In this document: positions 1 through 8,328 of the stretch, in pieces
How the letters are laid out: every line of letters begins with the position of its first letter
Numbering within the stretch: position 1 is the first letter of the stretch
DNA from: Bacteroides finegoldii DSM 17565
GTDB lineage: Bacteria > Bacteroidota > Bacteroidia > Bacteroidales > Bacteroidaceae
Assembly: GCF_000156195.1 (NCBI RefSeq)
Contig: NZ_GG688326.1
Span: 1-64,000, forward strand
Length of the DNA: 64,000 nucleotides
Direction of reading: 5' to 3'
Notes under the pieces: generated by a model
Databases searched by the model: none
The model's input: the letters and a program-made list of their open reading frames with translations, nothing else
Told to the model about the DNA's origin: nothing
Program-made: the position numbers and the translations under genes

Positions 1-253
1 GTTGTGCATCGGAAAAGTTGGTATAGGACTTCAAGACCATTAAGGCTATTTTACCTTCGGGAGAAAAATAACTTTTACGCCCCAAAGCAGAGGACTTCAA
101 ATGCATTTGTCGGGCCAGTTCCGAGAAAGGAAACAGAGCATGGAGTCGACCTAATTCACTCGTTGCAAAACTTTGACGATATTTTTTTAGCATATCGAAC
201 TCGGTAAAACCTAAACGAGGTTCGATTTCTGAGATTTTTTGTATCTTTACCAT
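1..253 (-). CDS. IS transposase, N-terminal part (cut by window edge)
   Basis: The minus strand reads open from an ATG at 253 to the window edge, 84 codons with no stop. It begins MVKIQKISEIEPRLGFTEFD and continues with a segment ending KSYTNFSDAQ. I recognise this as the N-terminal region of a DDE transposase family that is common in Bacteroides (IS5/IS1182-like), but the catalytic part lies outside the window, so the exact IS family is not established. A G/C-rich stretch at about 268-308 between its start codon and the rhaR terminator probably holds the IS end; I could not define the terminal inverted repeat with only one end visible. Whether the gene is intact cannot be judged. Confidence 0.6.
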   Translation of the reverse strand, partial: MVKIQKISEIEPRLGFTEFDMLKKYRQSFATSELGRLHALFPFSELARQMHLKSSALGRKSYFSPEGKIALMVLKSYTNFSDAQ

Positions 254-321
254 GTGTTTTTATTTTAGATTACCCCCGTTTTGGCCGTCAAACCGTTTTT
301 TGGGGGGAATGCTTAAAGATA

Positions 322-359
322 CAAAAAAGGCAACTAATTCGCAATGAAGTAGTTGCCTT
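322..359 (-). terminator. Rho-independent terminator of the rhaR gene
   Basis: A perfect 10-bp inverted repeat (AAGGCAACTA at 327-336, TAGTTGCCTT at 350-359) encloses a 13-nt loop. On the minus strand it is followed by a T run. It lies 45 bp beyond the stop codon of the AraC-type gene, which is transcribed toward it. Confidence 0.8.
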
Positions 360-403
360 AAATTTTATTATTTTAGGAATATCCCTACTGACTTTATTCG
401 GTT

Positions 404-1303
404 CTATTCTTCCCTCCCGAATGAACGGTATTCCAACGGAGTAAGCCCTGTCCGTTTTTTGAAGAATGAAAAGAAGTACTCAGTAGATTGGAAACCTAAG
501 AAGAAAGAAATCTCTTTTACTGACTGAGAAGTACCTACCAACAATTGCTTTGCCTTACGGAGTTTCAATTCTTGAAAATATTTGGCCGGTGCATAACCGG
601 TATATTCCTTAAACACCCTGCGGAACCATGAATAACTGATATTCAGCCGCATCGCCAGTTCTTCCGGATCAACATTGCCCGAAACATTCTCGTTCATTAT
701 AATCTTTGCCTGCTCTATCTTCTGGTCAACATCGCTCATCTCAAAGACCTTGTTTTTAGAGATAGAAAGAATCATCCCGATTATATGCAACACAATGCCG
801 GAAAGATACTGTTGTGCGGAAATCTTGTCCGCTTCGGCCACCGCAAGAGCACGGGAGAACAAAGATACCAACTCCTCATTGATTCCCACCTCCAATATTT
901 GCTGTTCTTGGGATAAAAAAGAATTAGCCACAATCGCATCTATTGCCGGACCTTCAAATCCGATATAGTATTCTGTCCAACCGGTCTGCCGCAATGGTCG
1001 ATACGTATGCCACTGTCCGGGAAACAACACCATCAACCTTCCTTTACAAACCTGCTTTTCTGGAGTAGAATCGGATGAGAACAGGCCGCGTCCTTTAGTA
1101 ATATAAACTAGCTGGTATTCACGAAGCACCCTGCCTTTTTCCGCATTAAAAAAATAGCCGGAAGGATGCTCTTTCAACGGGTAAGGAGAATCGGGCGGGA
1201 TAGACTGATAGCCGACTGTATTCACCCATAAACCGAACTTACGGTCCATGTCATTTACTATTAAATACTTGAATTCAAGCCCTAAACTTGTACCATCGGT
1301 CAT
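404..1303 (-). CDS. rhaR: RhaR, AraC-family activator of rhamnose catabolism
   Basis: Transcription factor with an N-terminal cupin-type sensing domain and a C-terminal AraC double helix-turn-helix (about the last 100 residues, with LAMRLNISYSWFRRVFKEYT and the second helix region ISFFLGFQSTEYFFSFFKKR). The N-terminal stretch HTYRPLRQTGWTEYYIGFEG is typical of AraC-type sugar sensors. It is the last gene of the rha cluster, 51 bp downstream of the mutarotase gene; in B. thetaiotaomicron the gene in this place encodes RhaR, the positive regulator that responds to rhamnose, so that role is inferred here. The open frame extends to a TTG at 1351, but I prefer the ATG at 1303 because AAGGA lies seven bases before it; the ATG at 1309 is also possible. 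Confidence 0.85.
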   Translation of the reverse strand: MTDGTSLGLEFKYLIVNDMDRKFGLWVNTVGYQSIPPDSPYPLKEHPSGYFFNAEKGRVLREYQLVYITKGRGLFSSDSTPEKQVCKGRLMVLFPGQWHTYRPLRQTGWTEYYIGFEGPAIDAIVANSFLSQEQQILEVGINEELVSLFSRALAVAEADKISAQQYLSGIVLHIIGMILSISKNKVFEMSDVDQKIEQAKIIMNENVSGNVDPEELAMRLNISYSWFRRVFKEYTGYAPAKYFQELKLRKAKQLLVGTSQSVKEISFFLGFQSTEYFFSFFKKRTGLTPLEYRSFGREE

Positions 1304-1357
1304 GCCCATATCCTTACATACGATTTCTTTAATGTTTTCCACAGCAGACAAATGTAC

Positions 1358-1400
1358 AAAAAAAGAAGTGCATCGTATACAACCGACGCACTCTTTTTTT
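1358..1400 (-). terminator. Hairpin with A/T tails after rhaM
   Basis: An imperfect inverted repeat (AAGTGC...TCG paired with CGA..GCACT) is flanked by a seven-A run on the left and a seven-T run on the right, so it could stop transcription from either side. It lies immediately after the rhaM stop and may set rhaR expression apart from the structural genes. Confidence 0.65.
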
Positions 1401-1402
1401 AA

Positions 1403-1717
1403 TCAATCCATGTGGAAGACCTCCGGCAAAGGAATCGTAACCGGCGAATTATCCTCATTTACTTCCATGATATCCGCCATATAATCCCACCATTTCTGCA
1501 CAATCGGATTGGCTCCCATATCTTGCGAGGACTCTTCTCCTCTTGTTTTCTGACAGGCGAAAAGAATATTTGTATCTTTATCCCAATAGATAGAATAATC
1601 ATATACTCCACCATCGGACAACATTTTTTTCAGCTCCGGCCAAATGGCTGCGTGCCTTTTCTCATATTCTTTCTCGAACCCGGGTTTCAAGAACATCTTA
1701 AAAGCTTCCCGTTTCAT
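1403..1717 (-). CDS. rhaM: L-rhamnose mutarotase
   Basis: RhaM interconverts the alpha and beta anomers of L-rhamnose, which speeds entry into the isomerase step. The protein (about 104 residues) starts MKREAFKMFLKPGFEKEY and carries the family pattern KRHAAIWPELKKMLSDGG, DYSIYWD and the C-terminal MEVNEDNSPV..LPEVFHMD; dimeric alpha/beta-barrel proteins of this family are normally about 104 residues, matching the length. I chose the ATG at 1717 because AGGAGAAAG precedes it. An upstream start at 1738 would overlap the end of the reductase gene and add seven basic residues not typical of the family. It is the sixth gene of the rha operon. Confidence 0.93.
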   Translation of the reverse strand: MKREAFKMFLKPGFEKEYEKRHAAIWPELKKMLSDGGVYDYSIYWDKDTNILFACQKTRGEESSQDMGANPIVQKWWDYMADIMEVNEDNSPVTIPLPEVFHMD

Positions 1718-1734
1718 ACGCTTTCTCCTATCAA

Positions 1735-2889
1735 TCAAAATGCTTTGTGATACAGAGCCTCAATATCCGCTACTGAAGTCGGACGAGGATTACCACCCGT
1801 ACAGACATCATTGAAAGCCGCTACCGCCAAAGCAGGAATATCTTCTTCCTTCACATTAATTTCATGCAACTTCTGCGGGATACCGATACTCAACGAAAGA
1901 GCCTTCACTGCTTCTATTGCCGCTTTCACTCCTTCTGCCTCACTCATTCCGGCAGTATCTACCCCCATTGCTTTCGCAATATGAATATATTTCGGAGCCG
2001 CCGGAGATTCAGCATTGTATTCCATCACGTAGGGTAACAGCAAAGCATTTGCCACTCCGTGAGGCGTATCATAGAAAGCTCCCAACGGGTGAGCCATCGA
2101 GTGAACAATTCCCAGACCGACATTCGAGAATCCCATACCGGCGATATATTGCGCCTGCGACATTGCTTCGCGGGGCGCCACATCCTTACCGTTATCCACA
2201 GCCGCCTTCAAATTCTGTGCAATCATTTCAATCGCCTTCAATTCAAACATATCACTCATAGCCCAAGCACCCGGAGTAATATAACTCTCGATGGCATGAG
2301 TCAAGGCATCCATTCCCGTCGCAGCAGTCAGCCCCTTCGGCATGGAGTACATCAATTCAGGATCTACGATAGCCACAGCAGGAATATCGTTCGGGTCTAC
2401 ACACACCATCTTCTTACGTGCATCTTCATCGATAATCACATAATTGATAGTAACTTCGGCAGCCGTTCCGGCAGTAGTAGGCAGTGCGAAAGTAGGTACC
2501 GCTTTATGCTTGGTATCAGCCACACCCTCCAAAGACTTCACATCGGCAAAATCCGGGTTATTCACAACGATACCGATTCCCTTAGCAGTGTCAATAGAAG
2601 ATCCGCCGCCCAAAGCAACGATAAAGTCTGCACCGGAAGCTTTGTAAGCAGCCACTCCGTTCTGTACATTAGCAATAGTAGGATTGGCTTTTACATCACT
2701 ATAAAGTTCGTAAGGTATCTGATTGTCGTCAAACACTTTAATGATTTCGGCAGCCACACCAAACTTGATCAGATCCTTATCCGTTACAAAAAAAGCTTTC
2801 TTAAAGCCACGTCTGGCCGCTTCTACAGCAATTACACTCCGGCAGCCTGCACCGAAGTAAGAAGTTTCATTTAAAATAATGCGATTCAT
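1735..2889 (-). CDS. fucO: Lactaldehyde reductase (iron-containing alcohol dehydrogenase)
   Basis: Group III iron-dependent alcohol dehydrogenase of 384 residues. It reduces L-lactaldehyde, produced by the aldolase, to L-1,2-propanediol, which disposes of reducing equivalents during anaerobic growth on rhamnose. The nucleotide-binding motif GGGSSIDTAKG is at residues 94-104. The metal-binding region contains MDALTHAIESY, then HSMAHPLGAFYDTPHGVANA, supplying the conserved Asp and His ligands. The gene follows the aldolase gene by 19 bp and precedes the mutarotase. In Bacteroides literature this gene is called rhaO. Length and motifs agree with FucO proteins over the full sequence. Confidence 0.93.
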   Translation of the reverse strand: MNRIILNETSYFGAGCRSVIAVEAARRGFKKAFFVTDKDLIKFGVAAEIIKVFDDNQIPYELYSDVKANPTIANVQNGVAAYKASGADFIVALGGGSSIDTAKGIGIVVNNPDFADVKSLEGVADTKHKAVPTFALPTTAGTAAEVTINYVIIDEDARKKMVCVDPNDIPAVAIVDPELMYSMPKGLTAATGMDALTHAIESYITPGAWAMSDMFELKAIEMIAQNLKAAVDNGKDVAPREAMSQAQYIAGMGFSNVGLGIVHSMAHPLGAFYDTPHGVANALLLPYVMEYNAESPAAPKYIHIAKAMGVDTAGMSEAEGVKAAIEAVKALSLSIGIPQKLHEINVKEEDIPALAVAAFNDVCTGGNPRPTSVADIEALYHKAF

Positions 2890-2908
2890 GGTTGTTTATT
2901 GGTTTATT

Positions 2909-3718
2909 TTATTTAGGAAGATTGAAAGCAACAGTCATTTCCTTCATCTGTTCCTGACTCATACCATCCGGTTCGAAGCCCATGTTCTTGGCTGCAATAT
3001 AGATCAAAGCAGATTTATTCAACACATCAATCTGGTCGAATGCCTGCATCGCATCGCAATCTACTGCAAATACGCCATGTTTTTCCCACATCACAACGTC
3101 GTAATCCTGCAACTCCTTAATGGTAGCTTCCGCCAGTTCTACAGAACTAGGCAATTTATAAGGAATGATACCCAAGCCACGCGGGCAGAATGCCTTTGTT
3201 TCGGGAATCATGCTCCACAACATATTGGTAGCCACATCTTTTTCCAGAAACTTCTTACAATGTGTCAGGGCGATCAACTCAATCGGGTGCGTATGCACAG
3301 ATGCTTTATAAGGAGAGTTTTTGCTCAACAGGTCATTGTGCACACTCAGGTGAGAAGGCAATTCCGATGTCGGAGCCACCGCCTCATCAGCGATAATCAC
3401 ATAGCTGGCACAGTCATCCAGAATACGGATAACCGAACCATTCTCCATCGGCCAGCGAGCTAAATCACGCATACGCTTATTAGTTCCCTTGCAGTAGAAA
3501 TAACATCCTTTCAGATAAGGAAGAGTCACACCGATAGATTTTACTTCGCTGATCGGTTTCATCTGACGGATTTCATCGTCTACAAACTCTGTGATATTAA
3601 TAGTGATGTTACCACCATTACGTTCAGCCCATCCTTTCTGCCACAAGTAGCCGGCAACTTCAGCCACCTTATTTACCTCTTTGGCAAGTGCCGGACGATT
3701 CTCTAAAATTGATTTCAT
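2909..3718 (-). CDS. rhaD: Rhamnulose-1-phosphate aldolase
   Basis: Class II zinc-dependent aldolase of 269 residues that splits L-rhamnulose 1-phosphate into dihydroxyacetone phosphate and L-lactaldehyde. The zinc site is visible as SVHTHPIELIALTH, with a further conserved WEKHGVFAV segment containing the third histidine. The N-terminal half contains NGGNITINI and LPYLKGCYFYCKGTNKRMRD, typical of RhaD rather than of fuculose aldolase, which is shorter. The gene lies between the symporter and the reductase; the 91-bp gap to the symporter holds a long inverted repeat (3740-3799). It is called rhaA in some Bacteroides papers. Confidence 0.93.
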   Translation of the reverse strand: MKSILENRPALAKEVNKVAEVAGYLWQKGWAERNGGNITINITEFVDDEIRQMKPISEVKSIGVTLPYLKGCYFYCKGTNKRMRDLARWPMENGSVIRILDDCASYVIIADEAVAPTSELPSHLSVHNDLLSKNSPYKASVHTHPIELIALTHCKKFLEKDVATNMLWSMIPETKAFCPRGLGIIPYKLPSSVELAEATIKELQDYDVVMWEKHGVFAVDCDAMQAFDQIDVLNKSALIYIAAKNMGFEPDGMSQEQMKEMTVAFNLPK

Positions 3719-3739
3719 TATATATATTTTTTAATTGTA

Positions 3740-3799
3740 TACGGATTACATAGATTTCGCCGCAAGTTATAAAAAACTGCGTAATCTCTGTAATCCGTA
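3740..3799. repeat. Inverted repeat between rhaT and rhaD
   Basis: Two 17-bp arms (3740-3756 and 3783-3799) are inverted copies with 16 of 17 matches: TACGGATTACATAGATT and AATCTCTGTAATCCGTA. The 26-bp loop is A-rich. It sits in the only sizeable gap inside the rha operon, so its transcript could form a processing or attenuation hairpin. From memory, GGATTACA..AGATT-type repeats are scattered in Bacteroides intergenic regions; that is not checked here. Confidence 0.7.
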
Positions 3800-3809
3800 C
3801 CTATAAATT

Positions 3810-4829
3810 TTAAAACAAATTTGGGAACACTAATGAGAAGATAAGTACGATCAGACCAGCTATCAGCACAGTTATAGTCTTATTTGATACTCCTTTCCAT
3901 TCCTTCAAAATGATTCCCCAAACATTACTGAAAGTTACATTCAATGCCATCAGTATACACCAGGAAAAAGCCAACAATACAGGACTTTCTGTCAAGAAAC
4001 TTTTACCCATTTCCAATCCGAAGAATTGCATATACCACAACACACCTGCCAAGGCGCAGAACACCAGATTATTGCCCCACACTTTTCCTTTGGCATAGTC
4101 ACCCATTGACTTATTAGCCACATTCTGTTGCAGACAATAAGCGGCATTCGTCAGAAATCCGCCAAGAGTAACCAGGAAGATTACCGGAAGACCGGCATAA
4201 AGCCCTTCTACTCCACCGGCTAGAGCCGCATTCTTGATAGGAGTTCCCGCATCCAACCCCAAGGCAAAGCAAGCGCTCATGACACCGGCAAGGAGGGCAA
4301 CCAACAACCCTTTTGTCAGCGCAAAGTCTTTTACGGCAGCACGTTTTTCTTCTTCACTCATGTTTTGTGCACGCAAGCTACCGGCATAGCCGATAATAGC
4401 GATACCCGCCAATGTGATGCAAACACCCAACAACAGAATCAACCCGTTACCTTCAAACAAATTTGTGCCTGCAAAAAGAGCCGGAAGAAGAGTTCCGAAA
4501 CCGGCACAAGTACCCAACGAGATACTCTGCCCTAGCGCAACCCCCAGATAACGCATGGAAAGTCCGAAAGTCAATCCTCCTACTCCCCACAATATACCAT
4601 AAAAGATGCTCATACCGGCACCTCCCGCTCCCCACAAGTCGAGCAGACTGCCTCCTTGCGGTACGCCCAGCAGTGAACCCAAGAATGGGAACACCAACCA
4701 GGCAAATACACCTTGTATCAACCAGAAGCTTTCCCAGCTCCACTCCTTTACCTTTTTAATAGGTACATATGAACTGGACTGGCAAAAGCTACCGATGGCT
4801 ATAATCAACAAGCCGATTAAAATATCCAT
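3810..4829 (-). CDS. rhaT: L-rhamnose/H+ symporter
   Basis: Inner-membrane protein of 339 residues with about ten hydrophobic segments, starting MDILIGLLIIAIGSFCQSSS and containing PIKKVKEWSWESFW near the N-terminus, a pattern I associate with RhaT of the drug/metabolite transporter superfamily. RhaT couples rhamnose uptake to proton entry. The ends of the isomerase gene and the start of this gene are three bases apart, indicating translational coupling. The B. thetaiotaomicron homologue is called rhaP. No frameshift or truncation is apparent. Confidence 0.92.
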   Translation of the reverse strand: MDILIGLLIIAIGSFCQSSSYVPIKKVKEWSWESFWLIQGVFAWLVFPFLGSLLGVPQGGSLLDLWGAGGAGMSIFYGILWGVGGLTFGLSMRYLGVALGQSISLGTCAGFGTLLPALFAGTNLFEGNGLILLLGVCITLAGIAIIGYAGSLRAQNMSEEEKRAAVKDFALTKGLLVALLAGVMSACFALGLDAGTPIKNAALAGGVEGLYAGLPVIFLVTLGGFLTNAAYCLQQNVANKSMGDYAKGKVWGNNLVFCALAGVLWYMQFFGLEMGKSFLTESPVLLAFSWCILMALNVTFSNVWGIILKEWKGVSNKTITVLIAGLIVLIFSLVFPNLF

Positions 4830-4832
4830 AAC

Positions 4833-6089
4833 TTATCGTTTAGAAGTTACTTCGGCTTCGTACTTTTCGATTTCTGCAATGAAATCTTCACCTACAGGAA
4901 CATTGTTCTTCAAGCAGAACATATCCCAAACAGCATTCCAAGGCAACGCTTTTTCTTCTTCAAGCAAAGCCAGACGCTGGAATCCCTGTCCGTTTGCTTC
5001 ATATTCACGCAATTTCGCAATCGGTTCGAGCAAAGCGCGGGTCATACATTTCTGTGCGGCACGGCTGCCGATCACGTATGCACCGATACGGTTGATGGAA
5101 GCGTCGAAATAGTCAAGACCATAATGTACACGGTCCAAAGCACCGCAACGAACGATTTCGCTGAACAGTTCCATTGTCGGATCATCCATAATAGTAACGT
5201 GGTCTGAATCCCAACGAACCGGACGGCTTACGTGCAACATCAGTTCGGGAACATAAAGCAACAATGAAGACACTTTATCAGCTACGCTTTCTGTCGGGTG
5301 GAAGTGACCGGTATCCAAAGTGATCATCTTATTGCGAGAAGCACCGTAACCGATATAGAAATCGTTGGAACCTACCGTATAGCTTTCCAGACCGATACCG
5401 AACACCTTAGATTCGATGCAATCCTTCATATTCTTATATTCTGTAGCGAAGATCTGATCCAAAGAATCTTTCAGCAACGCACGGTACTTCATACGGTTTA
5501 CAGTGATATCCTTGCTTCCGTCATGTACCCAAAGGTTCATAATACACGGATCACCCTGTGCCTTACCCATTTCCTCCGCAACAGCACGACAGCGTTTGGT
5601 ATGTTCAATCCAGAACTGGCGGATACCTTCATCAGGGTTGGAGAGTGACAAATCGCCCGATTTCGGATGAGAGAAAGAAGTAGAGTTGAAGTCAAGCTTC
5701 ATGTTATGCTCCTTACCCCATTCAATCCAACTCTTGAAGTGTTCCGGTTCTACCTGATCGCGGTCAACCACCTTGCCTTGGAAATCTCCGTAAATCTCAT
5801 GCAAGTTCAAGCGGTGAGTACCTGGAATATAAGAAGCGGCTTTCAAGATGTCGGCACGCAACTCATCAATGTTACGAGCTTTGCCCGGATAATTACCGGT
5901 TGCCTGGATACCTCCGGTCAATGAACCTGCCTGCACTTCAAATCCAGTCACATCATCAGCCTGCCAACAGTGGAGTGACAGGTGAAAATCCTGCATAGTT
6001 TCCAAAACTTTCTCGGTGTCTACACCTACTGCCGCATAACGTTCCGCAGCAATTTCATACGCTTTCTGAATCAGTTCTTCTTTTTTCAT
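4833..6089 (-). CDS. rhaA: L-rhamnose isomerase
   Basis: Converts L-rhamnose to L-rhamnulose with a divalent metal. The 418-residue length equals that of the Escherichia coli RhaA type. Recognisable segments are CWQADDVTGFE near residue 40, LWVHDGSKD, GIGLESYTVGSNDFYIGYG, LDTGHFHPTE and SRPVRWDSDHV, which together hold the metal-binding Glu, Asp and His residues of the TIM barrel. It is the second gene of the operon, 45 bp after the kinase gene. Named rhaI in Bacteroides work. Clear call. Confidence 0.95.
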   Translation of the reverse strand: MKKEELIQKAYEIAAERYAAVGVDTEKVLETMQDFHLSLHCWQADDVTGFEVQAGSLTGGIQATGNYPGKARNIDELRADILKAASYIPGTHRLNLHEIYGDFQGKVVDRDQVEPEHFKSWIEWGKEHNMKLDFNSTSFSHPKSGDLSLSNPDEGIRQFWIEHTKRCRAVAEEMGKAQGDPCIMNLWVHDGSKDITVNRMKYRALLKDSLDQIFATEYKNMKDCIESKVFGIGLESYTVGSNDFYIGYGASRNKMITLDTGHFHPTESVADKVSSLLLYVPELMLHVSRPVRWDSDHVTIMDDPTMELFSEIVRCGALDRVHYGLDYFDASINRIGAYVIGSRAAQKCMTRALLEPIAKLREYEANGQGFQRLALLEEEKALPWNAVWDMFCLKNNVPVGEDFIAEIEKYEAEVTSKR

Positions 6090-6134
6090 GATATTCTTTT
6101 ATTAAAATGATTATTCTGTCGGTTATCTAATTAA

Positions 6135-7592
6135 TTATCGAACACAATTTTTAAAGTGGATATAAGCCGCATCCCATGCTTCCGTATCCTGCGGCTGATA
6201 AGTTTTTAACGGAATAGAGCTATGGATCAACCGGCGCATACCGGCAACATCCGTTGCTTCACCTGCCGCCATAGCCTGAATCATCACATTACCGATGGCT
6301 GTCGCCTCAGACGGTCCTGCCACCACAGGAATTCCGATAGCATTGGCCGTAAACTGATTCAGCAAGTCATTCCGACTACCTCCGCCAATCACGTGCAATG
6401 TTTCTATAGGTCGTGGAGAGAGTGAACGCAGATTTTCCAAAACCTGACGATAACGCAAAGCCAGACTTTCAAAGATACAACGCACCACTTGTCCTCGTTT
6501 CTCCGGAACCGGTTGTCCGGTAACCCGGCAATATTCAATAATGGCTTTTTCCATATCAGCAGGATTTGCAAAGCAATCATCATCCGGATTAATCAAACTA
6601 CGGAACGGTTCACACGTATCCGCCTCACTGATTAATTCAGGATAACTTGTATCCCCCCAATTCAGACGGCAACGTTCCAACAACCACATTCCACAGATAT
6701 TCTTCAACAGACGGATGGTTCCTTCCACGCCACCTTCATTGGTAAAGTTCAACGCCTCCGTTTCAGCATTAATCACCGGACTATCAGTCTCAACTCCCAT
6801 CAGTGACCAAGTTCCGCTACTCAAATATGCAAAGTCACGGTCTAATGCCGGAACGGCGGCAACCGCAGAACCCGTATCGTGACCGGCTACTGCAATGACA
6901 GGTATTGCCCCCAGTCCTGTTATTTTTTGTACTTCCTCCGTCAATACCCCGACTTTCTCGCCCGGGAATACAAAACGACCGAAATTCTTCTCACTCAGTC
7001 CAACCGCTTTCAGCAACTCCGGTTCCAGACGCCGTGTCTGCGCATTCACCAGCTGTGCTGTCGAAGCAATCGTATATTCCGTCACCATTTCTCCGGTAAG
7101 CATATAACTCAACGCATCCGGCATAAACAGAATCTTATCTGCCGCCTCCAATGCACTGTCATGGTTACGGCGTAAAGTATCCAACTGAAAAAGTGAATTA
7201 AAATTCATTATCTGAATTCCCGTTTTACTGTAAACGTCACTACGGGATATACGTGAAAAAAGGGCTTCCGGTGCTCCCACCGTGTGCGGATCACGATACG
7301 CGTATGGCTGACGGAGCAGGTTTCCGTCTTTTCCGACACACACAAAATCCACCCCCCAAGTATCAATACCGATAGAGGCTATAGATTCACCGCGGTGGGC
7401 AACCAACTTCAGTCCGTCAATAATATGGCGATATAATGCATAAATATCCCAATAGAAATGACCACCCACCTCAATCAGATGATTAGGAAAACGATTAATC
7501 TCTTCCAGATTTAATCCGCCTTCGATGAAAGTTCCTAAGATTGTACGGCCGCTCGTTGCGCCCAGGTCGACTGCAAAAAAGTTTTGTTTCAT
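6135..7592 (-). CDS. rhaB: L-rhamnulose kinase
   Basis: FGGY-family sugar kinase of 485 residues that phosphorylates L-rhamnulose at O-1. The phosphate-binding loop DLGATSGRTILG is at residues 9-20; GIDTWGVDFV follows near residue 90; AVAGHDTGSAVAAVP lies in the middle; the adenosine motif GGGSRNDLLNQFTANA and the FGGY-like AGPSEATAIGNVMIQAMA segment are near the C-terminus. It is the first gene of the operon, so its upstream region (7593-7828) is where control of the whole rha unit acts. Called rhaK in Bacteroides. Confidence 0.94.
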   Translation of the reverse strand: MKQNFFAVDLGATSGRTILGTFIEGGLNLEEINRFPNHLIEVGGHFYWDIYALYRHIIDGLKLVAHRGESIASIGIDTWGVDFVCVGKDGNLLRQPYAYRDPHTVGAPEALFSRISRSDVYSKTGIQIMNFNSLFQLDTLRRNHDSALEAADKILFMPDALSYMLTGEMVTEYTIASTAQLVNAQTRRLEPELLKAVGLSEKNFGRFVFPGEKVGVLTEEVQKITGLGAIPVIAVAGHDTGSAVAAVPALDRDFAYLSSGTWSLMGVETDSPVINAETEALNFTNEGGVEGTIRLLKNICGMWLLERCRLNWGDTSYPELISEADTCEPFRSLINPDDDCFANPADMEKAIIEYCRVTGQPVPEKRGQVVRCIFESLALRYRQVLENLRSLSPRPIETLHVIGGGSRNDLLNQFTANAIGIPVVAGPSEATAIGNVMIQAMAAGEATDVAGMRRLIHSSIPLKTYQPQDTEAWDAAYIHFKNCVR

Positions 7593-7635
7593 GGTATTCT
7601 GTCTATATATTTAAGGTATCCATTTACCTACATGG

Positions 7636-7699
7636 CAAAGATAGGCGATTCCCTCCTCCCTTTCCTTATGTATTTTGATTGAAAGGGTATACATTTTGA
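7636..7699 (-). promoter_or_regulatory. rha operon promoter with candidate RhaR direct repeats
   Basis: On the minus strand TATCTTTG (7636-7643) is an exact match to the Bacteroides -7 element, about 44 bp before the rhaB start. No TTTG lies at the expected -33 position, which fits an activator-dependent promoter. Upstream are two direct copies of TCAAAAT (7672-7678 and 7693-7699, minus strand) exactly 21 bp apart, the spacing usual for AraC-family half-sites. Binding by RhaR is inferred from spacing and position only. Confidence 0.5.
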
Positions 7700-7745
7700 C
7701 ACAAAACAAAAAAAGCAGGCTCTCACCGTTTAGCATATTTTTCAC

Positions 7746-7804
7746 TTTTATGCAAAAAAACTTTGGTTTTATGCAAGTTTTCTCCGAAATATTGCATACT
7801 TTTG
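7746..7804 (+). promoter_or_regulatory. argR promoter with 21-bp spaced direct repeats
   Basis: TACTTTTG at 7797-7804 matches the Bacteroides -7 element 24 bp before argR. TTTTATGCAA occurs twice, at 7746-7755 and 7767-7776, exactly 21 bp apart, and the inverted word TGCATA is at 7793-7798. The second copy covers the expected -33 region, so a repressor bound there would block the promoter. ArgR autoregulation is the likeliest reading because paired ARG boxes elsewhere also have 21-bp centre spacing; RhaR binding is an alternative because the repeats lie between the two divergent units. Confidence 0.5.
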
Positions 7805-7828
7805 CGCCATTCTTAGAATAAATATACA

Positions 7829-8302
7829 ATGAAGAAGAAAGCAAATCGGTTAGATGCCATCAAAATGATTATCTCAAGCAAGGAGCTCGGTTCACAGGAA
7901 GAACTGCTGCAAGAGTTGAACCGTGAAGGCTACGAACTGACACAGGCCACCCTCTCCCGCGACTTGAAACAACTGAAAGTAGCCAAGGCTGCCAGTATGA
8001 ACGGAAAGTATGTATATGTATTGCCCAACAACATCATGTATAAACGTTCCACCGACCAAAGCGCCGGTGAAATGTTGCGCAGCAACGGATTTATCTCTTT
8101 ACATTTCTCCGGCAACATTGCCGTCATCCGTACCCGTCCCGGCTATGCAAGCAGCATGGCATACGACATTGACAACAATGAGTTCAGTGACATTCTGGGA
8201 ACCATTGCCGGTGACGACACAATCATGTTAGTTTTGCGTGAAGGAGTTACCCCAAGCAAGATACGCCAGCTTTTGGCAGTCGTCATCCCGAATATCGAAT
8301 AA
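7829..8302 (+). CDS. argR: Arginine repressor ArgR
   Basis: Arginine-responsive DNA-binding protein of 157 residues. The N-terminal winged helix spans about residues 5-70 and contains GSQEELLQELNREGYELTQA and the recognition segment TLSRDLKQLKVAK. The C-terminal oligomerisation and arginine-binding domain contains VIRTRPGYASSMAYDID and the GTIAGDDT motif with the acidic pair that contacts arginine. Length is typical. It heads a cluster of arginine biosynthetic genes, the expected target of repression, and the palindromic and direct repeats upstream suggest self-control. Confidence 0.94.
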   Translation: MKKKANRLDAIKMIISSKELGSQEELLQELNREGYELTQATLSRDLKQLKVAKAASMNGKYVYVLPNNIMYKRSTDQSAGEMLRSNGFISLHFSGNIAVIRTRPGYASSMAYDIDNNEFSDILGTIAGDDTIMLVLREGVTPSKIRQLLAVVIPNIE

Positions 8303-8328
8303 CTATACCTATATTATATAATAAAGAA

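Noticed and set aside
4-207. Plus-strand frame at the window edge
   Set aside because: It is antisense to the N-terminal part of the transposase on the minus strand.
2059-2874. Long open frame on the plus strand opposite the lactaldehyde reductase gene
   Set aside because: It is antisense to a clear enzyme with all family motifs and has no recognisable protein features or ribosome-binding site.
7611-7844. Minus-strand frame between rhaB and argR
   Set aside because: It covers promoter elements and repeats of both flanking units and has no protein-like features.
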